A DNA stretch of 17,085 nucleotides from an uncultured Eubacteriales bacterium (GTDB lineage: Bacteria > Bacillota > Clostridia > Oscillospirales > Acutalibacteraceae): NCBI GenBank assembly GCA_934636435.1, contig CAKUAQ010000039.1, forward strand, positions 1-17,085, written 5' to 3'. The stretch's first letter is position 1, and every line of letters starts with the position of its first letter. The position numbers were made by a program, and so were the translations under genes. The notes beneath the pieces are model-generated. The model was not told the origin of the DNA. It made no database searches and saw only the letters and a program-made list of their open reading frames with translations. Of the stretch, positions 1 to 7,919 are shown one piece after another.

Positions 1-473
1 CCCTCCGGCAGATCCTGAAAGGACGCCCACGGGCGGCAGAACAGATAGCTGTCAAAGCCGGTCTTTTTGAGGATCTGCACCAGCCCCCGGGTGTGACCGA
101 AGGCATCCACGCTGACGGCGGTGGTGGGACGTACCCCGAATTTCTCCTGAAAATAGGACAAACCGCTCTCAATCTGCCGGACAAAGCTCTCGCCGCTGGG
201 CATATTGCAGTCGGGCTGGAGATACCAGCCCCCCATGATGTGCCAGCGTCCCTCCCGCACCAGCCGCTGGATGCGGGCGAACAGCGCCGGCTCGTATTCC
301 TCCACCCAGCGGTACAGCATCGCCTCGTTGTGGTTGAATACGAAGCCGTCGAATTCCTCGCAGAAATCGGCGGCGACCCGGAAGGTGGACAGTGTCTCGG
401 CGGCGCCCTCCTCCCATTCCCATTGCCAGACCGGGTCGATGTGGGCGTTGCAGATCATATAGACGGTTTTCAT
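1..473 (-). CDS. GH38 alpha-mannosidase, N-terminal part (cut by window edge)
   Basis: Only the first 157 codons are present; the gene continues past the left edge. The protein begins MKTVYMICNAHIDPVWQW, the hallmark N-terminus of glycoside hydrolase family 38. His11 and Asp13 fit the zinc ligands of the family. Residues 86-98 (QPDCNMPSGESFV) match the conserved GH38 block. Asp123 in SVDAFGHT is at the place of the catalytic nucleophile and metal ligand; most relatives have DPFGHS here. GH38 enzymes hydrolyse terminal alpha-mannosyl residues from oligosaccharides or glycans. No signal peptide is visible, so a cytoplasmic enzyme acting on imported oligosaccharides is likely. The start is fixed by AAAAGGAG at 480-487, six bases upstream. 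It lies 256 bp downstream of the SGNH hydrolase gene on the same strand; I see no convincing promoter of its own, so it may be read through from upstream. Family assignment is firm, exact substrate unknown. Confidence 0.93.
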   Translation of the reverse strand, partial: MKTVYMICNAHIDPVWQWEWEEGAAETLSTFRVAADFCEEFDGFVFNHNEAMLYRWVEEYEPALFARIQRLVREGRWHIMGGWYLQPDCNMPSGESFVRQIESGLSYFQEKFGVRPTTAVSVDAFGHTRGLVQILKKTGFDSYLFCRPWASFQDLPE

Positions 474-479
474 AAGCAA

Positions 480-487
480 CTCCTTTT
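480..487 (-). promoter_or_regulatory. Ribosome binding site of the GH38 gene
   Basis: On the minus strand this reads AAAAGGAG, followed by a six-base spacer (TTGCTT) and ATG at 473. It supports the chosen start of the truncated mannosidase. Confidence 0.8.
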
Positions 488-621
488 CCACAGCCCTTTC
501 CAAGAGCCGTTCCGTATGTGGTTTGACCCATCCCGGAAGCAACCGTCCGCATCAACGGAAGTGCAGACAACCGGTCTCGGCGAGAGCCCCCCGCGAGCAG
601 CGCCATACGGACTCCGCAGGC

Positions 622-709
622 GGCGGCATACAGCCGCCCATTCCTTGTCCGGCACCGCCGGACAGAGCGCACCGCCCGATGGGCAAAAAACGCTTTCTTC
701 CCATCGGGC
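622..709. repeat. Three consecutive stem-loops in the SGNH-GH38 spacer
   Basis: The 256-bp spacer 474-729 has no credible gene. It holds three inverted repeats in under 90 bp. Hairpin A has perfect 10-bp arms GCCCGATGGG at 674-683 and its complement at 700-709, with a 16-base loop whose A-tract and CTTTCTT can partly pair. Hairpin B has GTCCGGC at 647-653 and its complement at 657-663, extendable by one A-T pair (646/664), with a 3-base loop. Hairpin C has GGCGGC at 622-627 and GCCGCC at 633-638. On the minus strand they begin 20 bases after the SGNH stop codon. None has a U-tract directly after the stem, so a standard intrinsic terminator is doubtful. They could be an mRNA-processing or stability element, or an extragenic palindromic repeat. 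Confidence 0.6.
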
Positions 710-729
710 AGTGGCAATCCGGTCCATGT

Positions 730-1383
730 TTACAGCGCCTGCAGAAAGCCCACAATCCGCCGGGCGATCCGAGCCGCGCCCGCATCGCTGGGGTGCAGTC
801 CATCGGGCATATACAGCGCCTTTTGCGCTTCGATGGCGGGGTTGATGCCGCTGATGCGCCGCAGATCGCACACCGGCAGACCGTATTCCTCCGCCACCTC
901 CCGGATCGCCTGCGCATAAGCGCCCAGAGTCGCTACATTCCGCACGCCCCACTCGTTCACCGGCCGTTCTTCGTCCAGCCGATGGGTGGGGGTCATAAAG
1001 GCAATGACGGCAGTGGGATATTTTTCGATCAGCCGACGGCACAAATCGTGGAGCGCCCCATAAAAGGTGTCCGGCGTGCGGTCGGTGGGGTGTCCCAGCG
1101 GGGCGTCCCCGTGACCGTAATCGTTGGTGCCGCCCAGCACCATCACAATATCCGCCTGCGGGTCCATCTCCGCCACCCGGGAACCGAAATACCGGTCGGC
1201 CGTCTCCCATTCGGCGAGCTTCCGCTGCCGGGCAATGCGGGTGCCGCCGATGCCGTAGCCCTTACACGCGGCACCGGTCAGCTGTCCCACCACATTCCAG
1301 TAGATATGCTCCGGGGCGCTGGTGCCGCTGCCGGCTGTGATACTATCGCCTAAAAAAAGAATTCTCTTTCCCTGCAATTCCAT
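730..1383 (-). CDS. SGNH/GDSL-type hydrolase (esterase-like)
   Basis: 217 residues, the usual length for a single-domain SGNH hydrolase. All four family blocks are present: block I ILFLGDSIT with nucleophile Ser14, block II with Gly near YGIGGT (43-48), block III GGTND with Asn87, and block V DGLHP with Asp194 and His197 completing the triad. Such enzymes are esterases or lipases; relatives in carbohydrate loci often remove acetyl groups from sugars. There is no signal peptide or membrane segment, so it should be cytoplasmic. The start is supported by AAAGGAG at 1393-1399, which overlaps the stop codon of the upstream UPF0371 gene; the genes are 14 bp apart and probably co-transcribed with coupled translation. 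A role as carbohydrate esterase preparing substrate for the downstream GH38 mannosidase is plausible from context only. Confidence 0.9.
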   Translation of the reverse strand: MELQGKRILFLGDSITAGSGTSAPEHIYWNVVGQLTGAACKGYGIGGTRIARQRKLAEWETADRYFGSRVAEMDPQADIVMVLGGTNDYGHGDAPLGHPTDRTPDTFYGALHDLCRRLIEKYPTAVIAFMTPTHRLDEERPVNEWGVRNVATLGAYAQAIREVAEEYGLPVCDLRRISGINPAIEAQKALYMPDGLHPSDAGAARIARRIVGFLQAL

Positions 1384-1392
1384 AGTTGCTCG

Positions 1393-1399
1393 CTCCTTT
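1393..1399 (-). promoter_or_regulatory. Ribosome binding site overlapping the upstream stop codon
   Basis: AAAGGAG on the minus strand, nine bases before the SGNH hydrolase ATG. Its first two bases are the last two of the TAA stop codon (1398-1400) of the UPF0371 gene, which suggests translational coupling. Confidence 0.75.
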
Positions 1400-2879
1400 A
1401 CAGCAATAAATTCTTGTCCGGGAATACCGGCTCGCAGGTCACGTTCATATGCAGCTTACGCAGAATGGACTCGTCGCCGGAATGCAGCATCTGGGTGGAA
1501 TGGAGGTCGCAGCCCCGCAATCGGGGCAGCTGCGCCACCGCCAGAGCGGCGGTCTTATCGCTGGCCGCGCAGATATACAGCGCCGTGAGGGCGTCGTCCA
1601 GCTTGAGAGCGCTGGAGCTGCTGCTCAGCAGATTTGTTTTCAGGTCAATAACCGGCTCCAGCACGGCGGGGCTCATCAGCAGCGTGGATTTCGGAATATC
1701 CGCCAGCACCTTGATGGCATTCAGCACCGCGCCGGAACAGGCGCTGAGCAGCGCCGTCGCCTTGCCGGTGATGATGCGGCCGTCGGGCAGCTGAATGGCG
1801 GCCGCAGGAGCGCCGGTGCGGTTGCTCTTTTCCAGCGCCGGCAGCACCACCGCCCGGTCGCCCTGCTTCAGCCCCAGCTGCTGCATGATCATCTTGAGCT
1901 TTTCCACCGTTTCCGTCTTTTCCCGGCCGGTGCGCAGCTCCACCAGCCCCTTATAATACCGGCGGATGATCTCCTGACAGCTGGCCTCGCGGCAGGCCTC
2001 ATCGTCCACGATAGCATAGCCCGCCATATTGACCCCCATATCCGTGGGACTGCAATAGAATTTATCGTCCCCGGTGATACGGGAAAGAATGGTGTGGACA
2101 ATGGGGAACGCCTCCACATCCCGGTTATAGTTGACGGTGGTGACGCCGTATTCCTCCAAATGGAAGGGATCGATCATATTCACATCCTGCAGGTCGGCGG
2201 TGGCCGCCTCATAGGCCAGGTTGACCGGGTGCTTCAGGGGCAGATTCCAGATGGGAAAGGTCTCGTATTTGCCATAGCCTGCCACCCGTCCCTGCCGATA
2301 CTCATGATACACCTGAGACAGGCAGGTCGCCAGCTTGCCGCTGCCGGGGCCGGGAGCGGTCACCACCACCAGCGGCTTGGTGGTCTCAATATAGGGATTG
2401 GCGCCGTAGCCCTCGTCGCTGACGATATGATCCACGTCCGAGGGATAGCCCTCGATGGGACGGTGGATATAGTGGCGGATGCCCCGGGCATCCAGCTTGC
2501 GGATGAACTGGTCGGCGGCGGACTGACCGGTATAGCGGGTGATCACCACGCTGTTGACCTCGATGCCCATGCCCCGCACCATATTGATCTGCCGCAGCAG
2601 ATCCATGTCGTAGCTGATGCCCAGATCCGCCCGAATCTTGTTCTTTTCAATATTCCCGGCGCTGATGCAGAACACGATCTCCGCCTGATCCCCCATGGAG
2701 CGCAGCAACCGTATTTTCGCATCCGGCTCAAAGCCGGGCAGCACCCGGGCAGCATGATAATCGTCGAACAACTTACCGCCGAATTCCAGATACAGCTTGC
2801 CGCCCCAACGGGCGATCCGCTCCAGAATATGCTCCCGCTGCTTTTGCATATACAGGTCGTTGTCAAATCCCTTTTTCAT
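1398..2879 (-). CDS. UPF0371 / DUF1846 family protein
   Basis: 493 residues, matching the roughly 500-residue length of the UPF0371 (DUF1846) family, which is widespread in Firmicutes and Actinobacteria and has no settled function. Typical family stretches are seen: the N-terminal MKKGFDNDLYMQKQREHILER, EIVFCISAGNIEKNKIRADLG (68-88), and TAPGPGSGKLATCLSQ (174-189). The last contains a GPGSGK loop (177-182) that looks like a phosphate-binding P-loop. NMIDPFHLEEYG (234-245) and SPTDMGVNMAGYAI (277-290) are also family-like. The protein appears soluble and cytoplasmic. The start is supported by GGGAG seven bases upstream and by a promoter at 2924-2952. It is the first gene of a unit with the SGNH hydrolase. 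Family membership is clear; the nucleotide-binding idea is inference. Confidence 0.92.
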   Translation of the reverse strand: MKKGFDNDLYMQKQREHILERIARWGGKLYLEFGGKLFDDYHAARVLPGFEPDAKIRLLRSMGDQAEIVFCISAGNIEKNKIRADLGISYDMDLLRQINMVRGMGIEVNSVVITRYTGQSAADQFIRKLDARGIRHYIHRPIEGYPSDVDHIVSDEGYGANPYIETTKPLVVVTAPGPGSGKLATCLSQVYHEYRQGRVAGYGKYETFPIWNLPLKHPVNLAYEAATADLQDVNMIDPFHLEEYGVTTVNYNRDVEAFPIVHTILSRITGDDKFYCSPTDMGVNMAGYAIVDDEACREASCQEIIRRYYKGLVELRTGREKTETVEKLKMIMQQLGLKQGDRAVVLPALEKSNRTGAPAAAIQLPDGRIITGKATALLSACSGAVLNAIKVLADIPKSTLLMSPAVLEPVIDLKTNLLSSSSSALKLDDALTALYICAASDKTAALAVAQLPRLRGCDLHSTQMLHSGDESILRKLHMNVTCEPVFPDKNLLL

Positions 2880-2923
2880 ATCCGCACTCCCACATCATTT
2901 AAGTTTCAAAAACACCGCCCTAA

Positions 2924-2952
2924 AGCATAACACACTTTCCCATCCGTGGCAA
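2924..2952 (-). promoter_or_regulatory. Sigma-A-like promoter of the UPF0371-SGNH unit
   Basis: On the minus strand, TTGCCA (2947-2952) and TATGCT (2924-2929) are separated by exactly 17 bp; the -10 box is 45 bp upstream of the ATG at 2879. It lies between the lacZ terminator and the UPF0371 start, where a new transcription unit is expected. An alternative TTGACC further upstream has a 23-bp spacer and was not chosen. Confidence 0.7.
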
Positions 2953-3010
2953 GGTCAAAACCCATATTTCGACATATTGTGCAGAAAAAATCCGACCGGC
3001 GCGGGCATCG

Positions 3011-3045
3011 AAAAAATCCGCAGCGGTACGCCCGCTGCGGATTTT
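3011..3045 (-). terminator. Rho-independent terminator of the glycosidase operon
   Basis: A perfect 14-bp inverted repeat (arms 3013-3026 and 3032-3045, loop of five bases) with a GC-rich core CCGCAGCGG/CCGCTGCGG. On the minus strand it ends in six T residues (3016-3011). It begins 24 bp after the beta-galactosidase stop codon. A small extra hairpin, GCCGGC-TCTG-GCCGGC (3053-3068), lies directly between the stop codon and the terminator. The A-tract on the other arm would also let it work weakly in the plus direction. Confidence 0.9.
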
Positions 3046-3069
3046 CCCCGCGGCCGGCCAGAGCCGGCG

Positions 3070-5919
3070 TTATTTCTTCAGATACAGCGCAAAATGCACC
3101 TGCATTTCGTTCAGCTGATACTCCGGGCGCAGCCGGGGACCGCAGCTGTTGGAGCCGATGCCGGACACCTTATAGTCCAGCCGTACGTGGGTGCGCCCAT
3201 CGGTGTGCAGCTCGTCGATATGCCGCGCCTTATCCAGCACATGGGTATCGTATTGGGACACACAGCACTCGAAGGCGGGATCGCCCACCGCCGTCAGCCC
3301 GCCGTCCAGCCGGAAATAGGTGCAGCCATAGTGGTTGCCGTGCTCCTGAGGACGAATATAGGGGACATATTCCTTTTCCGGGGTGCTGTGGTACAGCCCC
3401 ATGGGCGCATGGAGGTGCATATCGCAATAGCTCTCCCCCGGTCCCATGCCGAAATAGGTGAAGCCCTCGTTTTCCTCCGGCGTGGCAAACTCATAGCCCA
3501 GCCGGGGCAGGAAGATATCCGACAGGGTGGCTTTCTTCGTCCCATCCAGCGTAATTTTCACCGTGCCGTCGGTATAGAAGGCCATCTCCTGGGTGTAGCG
3601 GAAATAGGGGCTGCGGGAGGTGGCGCCCAGGCTGGCGGTGGTGATGATCCGGTTTTCTTCAATCCGCACCTCATACACCTTGGTGGTGGTCAAATCGAAA
3701 TTCCCGGGGCACCAGTTGTTGGAATTTTCGCTCATGCCCCACTCCTGCCGGACGAGCCGGTCGTTATCGGTGGGGGCGCGCCAGGAGGTGAGCCGCATGG
3801 GGGTCGCCAGCTGCTCCTTGCCGTCCAGCCGGATGCTGTCCAGCGTGCCGTAGAGCTTATTGAACCGATACCAAAAGCCCTCGCCCTGGGCAACGATATG
3901 CTCCTTGTCCTCCGTGAAGGCCGTGAACGGCTCGCCCACCGCCACCGGCTCCTTTGCCGCAGACAGCGGGAACTGAGCATATCCCACCTCATACCCGGCG
4001 GCATCCAGCATATGGACATTCAGATACGCGCCAAAGGTGCAGACCGCCGGCGGCGCAAAGGGCACCGCCAGCTCCACAGCCGTATGCGGCGCGGCGGCGG
4101 CAGTCAATTCCTTGGTCGCCTGTATTTCGCCGTCCACCGTCATCGTCAGCCGCAGCGTATAGGCGGACAGATCGGTGAAATCGCACAGGTTCGTCACCCG
4201 CAGAGTCTGACCCTCCAGCGCCGCCTGCATGGGCTGGTAGGCATATTTCGTATAGTAGCTGCCCGCCTTAAAGCTGCGGTCATAGAAGGTCAGACCGTCG
4301 CAGCAGAAGTTGCCGTCGTGGATCGGCTCGCCGAAGTCGCCGCCGTACCGGGGCACGCCGTCCACCAGCACCGTATGGTCGGTCCACTCCCAGATGCAGC
4401 CGCCGATGGCATTGGTAAACTTATGGAACAGCTCTACATAGCGGTGGACATCGCCGGGGCCGTTGCCCATGGCGTGGGAATATTCGCACAGGAACACCGG
4501 ACGGGTGGGGTCGTCCTCGCACAGGTCGGTGAATTCCTCCAGAGAGTAATACATCCGGCTGCGCACATCCACCAGCAGGGGATCGCCCTGATGGTTCGCC
4601 TGCTCATAGTGGGTCAGGCGGGAGGGATCCCGCTGCTTCGTCCACCGGAGCATGACCTCAAAGTTGCAGCCGTAGCCGCTCTCGTTGCCCATGCTCCAGA
4701 AGATCACCGAGGCGTGGTTTTTATCCCGCTCCACCGTGCGCCGGATGCGATCCATATAGGCTTCCTCCCAGGTCGGATCGTCGGTGATCACGGTGGGGGT
4801 GGGGCAGCCGTCCGGAATGTGTCCGCCCTCCCAGGTGACGAAGCCGTGGGTCTCCAGATCTGCCTCGTCCACCACATAGAAGCCCATCTCGTCGCAGAGG
4901 TTGAGGAATTCCGGGGTGGGCGGATAATGAGAGGTGCGGATGCAGTTGATGTTGAGCTGCTTCATTTTCTCAAGCTCGGAGCGCAGCATCTCCTCGCTCT
5001 CCACATAGCCCTCGGTGGGATGGGTATCGTGATGGTTCACGCCCTTGAGGATCACCGGCACGCCGTTGATCAGCAGCTCACCGCGGGGGGATACGGATAC
5101 CTCCCGCAGCCCCACCCGATAGGGGATATACTCCGTCTTGCCCCGCACCACCACGGTGTAGAGATAGGGATGCTCCGCATTCCACAGAATGGGGTGGGTC
5201 AGATCCGCCACCTGCCCGTCGGCATCGTATACGGTATAATCCGCCGCGGACACGGTGATGCCCTTGCAGTCGGCGTGAATTTCCACATCCTCAATGGCGT
5301 TCTCCTCCCGGGACAGCAGATAGACGTCCCGGAAGATGCCGTTGAGCCGGAAAAAGTCCTGGTCCTCCAGATAACTGCCGGCGCACCACTTCAGCACCTT
5401 GGCCACCAGCTGGTTTTCGCCCTCATGCACATACGGGGTCAGATCAAACTCCGCCTGCAGATGGCTCCCCTCGGTGAAGCCCACATACTGCCCGTTCACA
5501 TACAGATACAGGCAGGAGGCCGCCCCCTCAAACACGATGTGGGTATGCCGCGCCGCCCAGCTGCCGTCCAGCGTGAAGCGGGTACGGTAGACGCCGCAGG
5601 GGTTCTCATCCGGCACATAGGGCGGGTCCACCGGGTGGGGGTAGTTCAGATTCGTATAGTAGGGAAAATCATACCCGTGCATCTGCCAGCAGGAGGGCAC
5701 CGGCTGGGTGTCGTTGAACACCGTGTCCGCCGGATTTTCCGGCACATCCAGCTCCCGCGGAAAATAGGCAAAATCCCAAATGCCGTTGAGCAGCCGATAA
5801 TAGGCGCTCTGGTGGCGGTCAAACGCCAGCGCCTTTTCCGGCGACTCATAGGGAATGGCGTAAGCCTTCTGGGGCAGTCGGTTATCGCTAATCCGGTCTG
5901 TCCGCTCGTATTCTCTCAT
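3070..5919 (-). CDS. lacZ: LacZ-type GH2 beta-galactosidase
   Basis: 949 residues from the ATG at 5919. The protein hydrolyses terminal beta-D-galactosides. It has the full LacZ layout: N-terminal sugar-binding jelly roll (about 20-210), immunoglobulin-like domain (about 210-280), TIM barrel (about 280-580) and C-terminal beta-galactosidase small-chain domain (about 680-949, with RAPTDNDR and YIRPQEHGNH). Glu413 in FWSMGNESGYG fits the acid/base and Glu479 in FLCEYSHAMGN the nucleophile; DEADLETHG (351-359) carries the conserved metal-site residues. No signal peptide, so cytoplasmic. A GTG 33 bases further upstream (5952) would overlap the preceding stop codon, but an AAAGGAG seven bases before the ATG at 5919 decides for the shorter form. 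Last gene of a three-gene operon. The exact galactoside is not known; relatives can prefer other beta-galactosides than lactose. Confidence 0.95.
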   Translation of the reverse strand: MREYERTDRISDNRLPQKAYAIPYESPEKALAFDRHQSAYYRLLNGIWDFAYFPRELDVPENPADTVFNDTQPVPSCWQMHGYDFPYYTNLNYPHPVDPPYVPDENPCGVYRTRFTLDGSWAARHTHIVFEGAASCLYLYVNGQYVGFTEGSHLQAEFDLTPYVHEGENQLVAKVLKWCAGSYLEDQDFFRLNGIFRDVYLLSREENAIEDVEIHADCKGITVSAADYTVYDADGQVADLTHPILWNAEHPYLYTVVVRGKTEYIPYRVGLREVSVSPRGELLINGVPVILKGVNHHDTHPTEGYVESEEMLRSELEKMKQLNINCIRTSHYPPTPEFLNLCDEMGFYVVDEADLETHGFVTWEGGHIPDGCPTPTVITDDPTWEEAYMDRIRRTVERDKNHASVIFWSMGNESGYGCNFEVMLRWTKQRDPSRLTHYEQANHQGDPLLVDVRSRMYYSLEEFTDLCEDDPTRPVFLCEYSHAMGNGPGDVHRYVELFHKFTNAIGGCIWEWTDHTVLVDGVPRYGGDFGEPIHDGNFCCDGLTFYDRSFKAGSYYTKYAYQPMQAALEGQTLRVTNLCDFTDLSAYTLRLTMTVDGEIQATKELTAAAAPHTAVELAVPFAPPAVCTFGAYLNVHMLDAAGYEVGYAQFPLSAAKEPVAVGEPFTAFTEDKEHIVAQGEGFWYRFNKLYGTLDSIRLDGKEQLATPMRLTSWRAPTDNDRLVRQEWGMSENSNNWCPGNFDLTTTKVYEVRIEENRIITTASLGATSRSPYFRYTQEMAFYTDGTVKITLDGTKKATLSDIFLPRLGYEFATPEENEGFTYFGMGPGESYCDMHLHAPMGLYHSTPEKEYVPYIRPQEHGNHYGCTYFRLDGGLTAVGDPAFECCVSQYDTHVLDKARHIDELHTDGRTHVRLDYKVSGIGSNSCGPRLRPEYQLNEMQVHFALYLKK

Positions 5920-5926
5920 AGTAGTT

Positions 5927-5933
5927 CTCCTTT
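5927..5933 (-). promoter_or_regulatory. Ribosome binding site deciding the lacZ start
   Basis: AAAGGAG on the minus strand, seven bases before ATG at 5919. It lies inside the region that a GTG start at 5952 would translate, so the longer form with an extra lysine-rich N-terminus is unlikely. It is 7-13 bases away from the start and 16 bases past the stop codon of the upstream gene. Confidence 0.85.
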
Positions 5934-5948
5934 TTTTCTTTTCTGTAT

Positions 5949-7904
5949 TCACTGGTCAAACACAACCATTTGATGCAATTCCACCGACGGCACCGTGACC
6001 GTCGTCATCTGCCCATCCCAGACGTAGGACAGCTCCTCGCCGGAGGGTGCCAGATACACCCGCCGGGGCGGCTGCGTCAGCCGTACCGTCAGCGACACCT
6101 CCCGCAGCGGCGCAACATCCTCGATCACCTCAACCCCGTCACCCCGCACCGAGGTATAGGTAAACAGCAAATGCGCCACCGTCCGCCGCTGCTCCGGCTG
6201 CTGCCGCAGGGTCAGTATCCCCCGATCCGGCAAGCCGACGCGGGCAGATACCCGGTCGCCGATCAGCGTCTCGATCAGATAGTGCAGCAGCTCCCGCACG
6301 TAATACGCTCCGTTACAGGCATAGTCCTCAAAGGCGTCAAACGCCACATATGCCGCGTCGGCGGTGAGGATAGCGCCGGGACGCTCGGTTCCCGGCTGGT
6401 CCGGGGCATGCTGATGGGAGCAGAAATGAGCGTAAGTGCGGTTAAAATACGGATCCCGCAGCTGTGCCGCTACCTGTCCGTCGGTGGCGGTCACCCTATA
6501 GGTGGGCGCGTATACGGCATACGCCGTTCTCCCGTTGACCGCCGGATATTCCGGGATCAGATACCCCCGCTCCAGCGGGCTGGCGCCCTCAAAACGAACG
6601 CCGATATCCAGCGCCGGCTCCTCCCGCTCCGTCCACAGGCCGGAGCGACCGGTGAGCAGCAGCCGTCCGCCCTGCTCCCGGTAGGCGATGAGCCGCTGCC
6701 GCAGCGATTCGTCCAGCCGAATGGCATCCGGCAGAATCACCAGCTTATAGGGGGTCAGATCCGCCTCGGTATCCACAAAATCAAACAGCCGATGGGTCTC
6801 CAGCAGCACCCTGCAGGCGCCCACGTCCCGCCGGTCGTTGATCTCGTCCCGGCCGTTCACAGCCACGGCGCTGAGTACCGCCACATCGGAGACGGCGCGG
6901 CTGTCCCGCAGCCACGGCTCTTTTTCCTCGATCTCCCGATAGGCCGCGCCGATGAGTCGATAGGTGGATTCGTTCATTTCTCCCAGCGGGTGGAGCTGAT
7001 CTCCCACCGAGCAGCGAGCGCCCATCGCTACGCTCAGCGCTGTCTCATACCGCAGGGCGTTGGGGTGTTTGAACCCGCCGAACTCCCCCCATGTCCGATG
7101 GAATTTCCCGGTCATGCCCAGAAATTCCATCCCCAATGTCCGGGCATAGGCCGCCGACAGGGGGAAATGATCGTAGCCCCAGCCGCCGGTGGGCAGGCTC
7201 TCCAGCTCCAGATGGGTGTCCGTGTCGATCCGATCCCGCCGACCGCGGACGATGGTGCCGCCGTTGTGAAAGAGGGTCGCCCGGGGGTCATAGCGGTGCA
7301 CCGCCTGCTCCATGCGCTCCGTATAGCGCCGGTAAACCCGCTCCGCCTGCACCCGCACATCCACCGGATCCAGCGGATTCAACCCGGCGCGGCGCATCTC
7401 CGCCAGACACCGGTTGCAATAGCAGGGGCGCACAGCGGAAATATCCAGAAAGATGCCGCAGGGGTGATACCGTTCCATGACCTCCTCCACCTGGGCAGCC
7501 AGCCGCTCCAGATAGGGGGTGTTATAGCACAGCACATGGTAGCCCGAGACCAGAAAATTCTGTCCCTCATCGGGGGCGGAACGAAGAATATCCTCCGTAT
7601 GCTCCCGGGCATAGCATTCATCGAATCCGGCGGACAGATATACCGGCGCCCGCACGCCGATCTCAGCGCAGGCCTCCAGCTGCGCCCCCAGCAGATCGAA
7701 GGTCAGGCCGGGGTGCTGCATCCCCACCGCCGTGGGGTGATAGGAATAGCCGTGATGACACTTGGAAAACAGGGTGATGGAATCCACATGGCCCAGCCGC
7801 AGTGCCCGCTGAAACTGCGCCTTATCAAACCGACTGCCTACCCCGGGAATCTCGCCGCAGGTGTGAAAATCCAGATGCACCTGCCGATAGCGCATTTTCT
7901 CCAT
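5949..7904 (-). CDS. GHL6-like putative glycoside hydrolase with GH42-type trimerisation domain
   Basis: 651 residues. The first ~340 look like the barrel of the poorly characterised GHL6-like glycosidases: VHLDFHTCGEIPGVGSRFD (9-27), SKCHHGYSYHPT (47-58), GIFLDIS (150-156, Asp154), and LELESLPTGGWGYDHFP (232-248, Glu233 and Glu235). Residues about 340-545 resemble the glutamine-amidotransferase-like trimerisation domain of GH42 beta-galactosidases (KLVILPDAIRLDESL, GGRLLLTG), followed by a small beta-rich end. Cys161, Cys163 and Cys166 (PCYCNRC) have the C-x-C-x2-C spacing of the zinc site in GH42 enzymes; Cys126 could be a fourth ligand. No signal peptide. Start is ambiguous: ATG at 7904 has GGGGGGAG only three bases upstream; ATG at 7895 is an alternative. 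It follows the isomerase gene by 15 bp and precedes lacZ by 29 bp. Substrate and catalytic residues are not established. Confidence 0.8.
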   Translation of the reverse strand: MEKMRYRQVHLDFHTCGEIPGVGSRFDKAQFQRALRLGHVDSITLFSKCHHGYSYHPTAVGMQHPGLTFDLLGAQLEACAEIGVRAPVYLSAGFDECYAREHTEDILRSAPDEGQNFLVSGYHVLCYNTPYLERLAAQVEEVMERYHPCGIFLDISAVRPCYCNRCLAEMRRAGLNPLDPVDVRVQAERVYRRYTERMEQAVHRYDPRATLFHNGGTIVRGRRDRIDTDTHLELESLPTGGWGYDHFPLSAAYARTLGMEFLGMTGKFHRTWGEFGGFKHPNALRYETALSVAMGARCSVGDQLHPLGEMNESTYRLIGAAYREIEEKEPWLRDSRAVSDVAVLSAVAVNGRDEINDRRDVGACRVLLETHRLFDFVDTEADLTPYKLVILPDAIRLDESLRQRLIAYREQGGRLLLTGRSGLWTEREEPALDIGVRFEGASPLERGYLIPEYPAVNGRTAYAVYAPTYRVTATDGQVAAQLRDPYFNRTYAHFCSHQHAPDQPGTERPGAILTADAAYVAFDAFEDYACNGAYYVRELLHYLIETLIGDRVSARVGLPDRGILTLRQQPEQRRTVAHLLFTYTSVRGDGVEVIEDVAPLREVSLTVRLTQPPRRVYLAPSGEELSYVWDGQMTTVTVPSVELHQMVVFDQ

Positions 7905-7919
7905 AGACTCCCCCCGATC

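Noticed and set aside
2797..5973. A plus-strand open frame of 1058 codons opposite lacZ.
   Set aside because: It is the antisense of a clear GH2 gene. The translation is rich in His, Gly, Ile and Gln with no recognisable domain, as expected where GC-rich codon bias keeps the opposite strand open.
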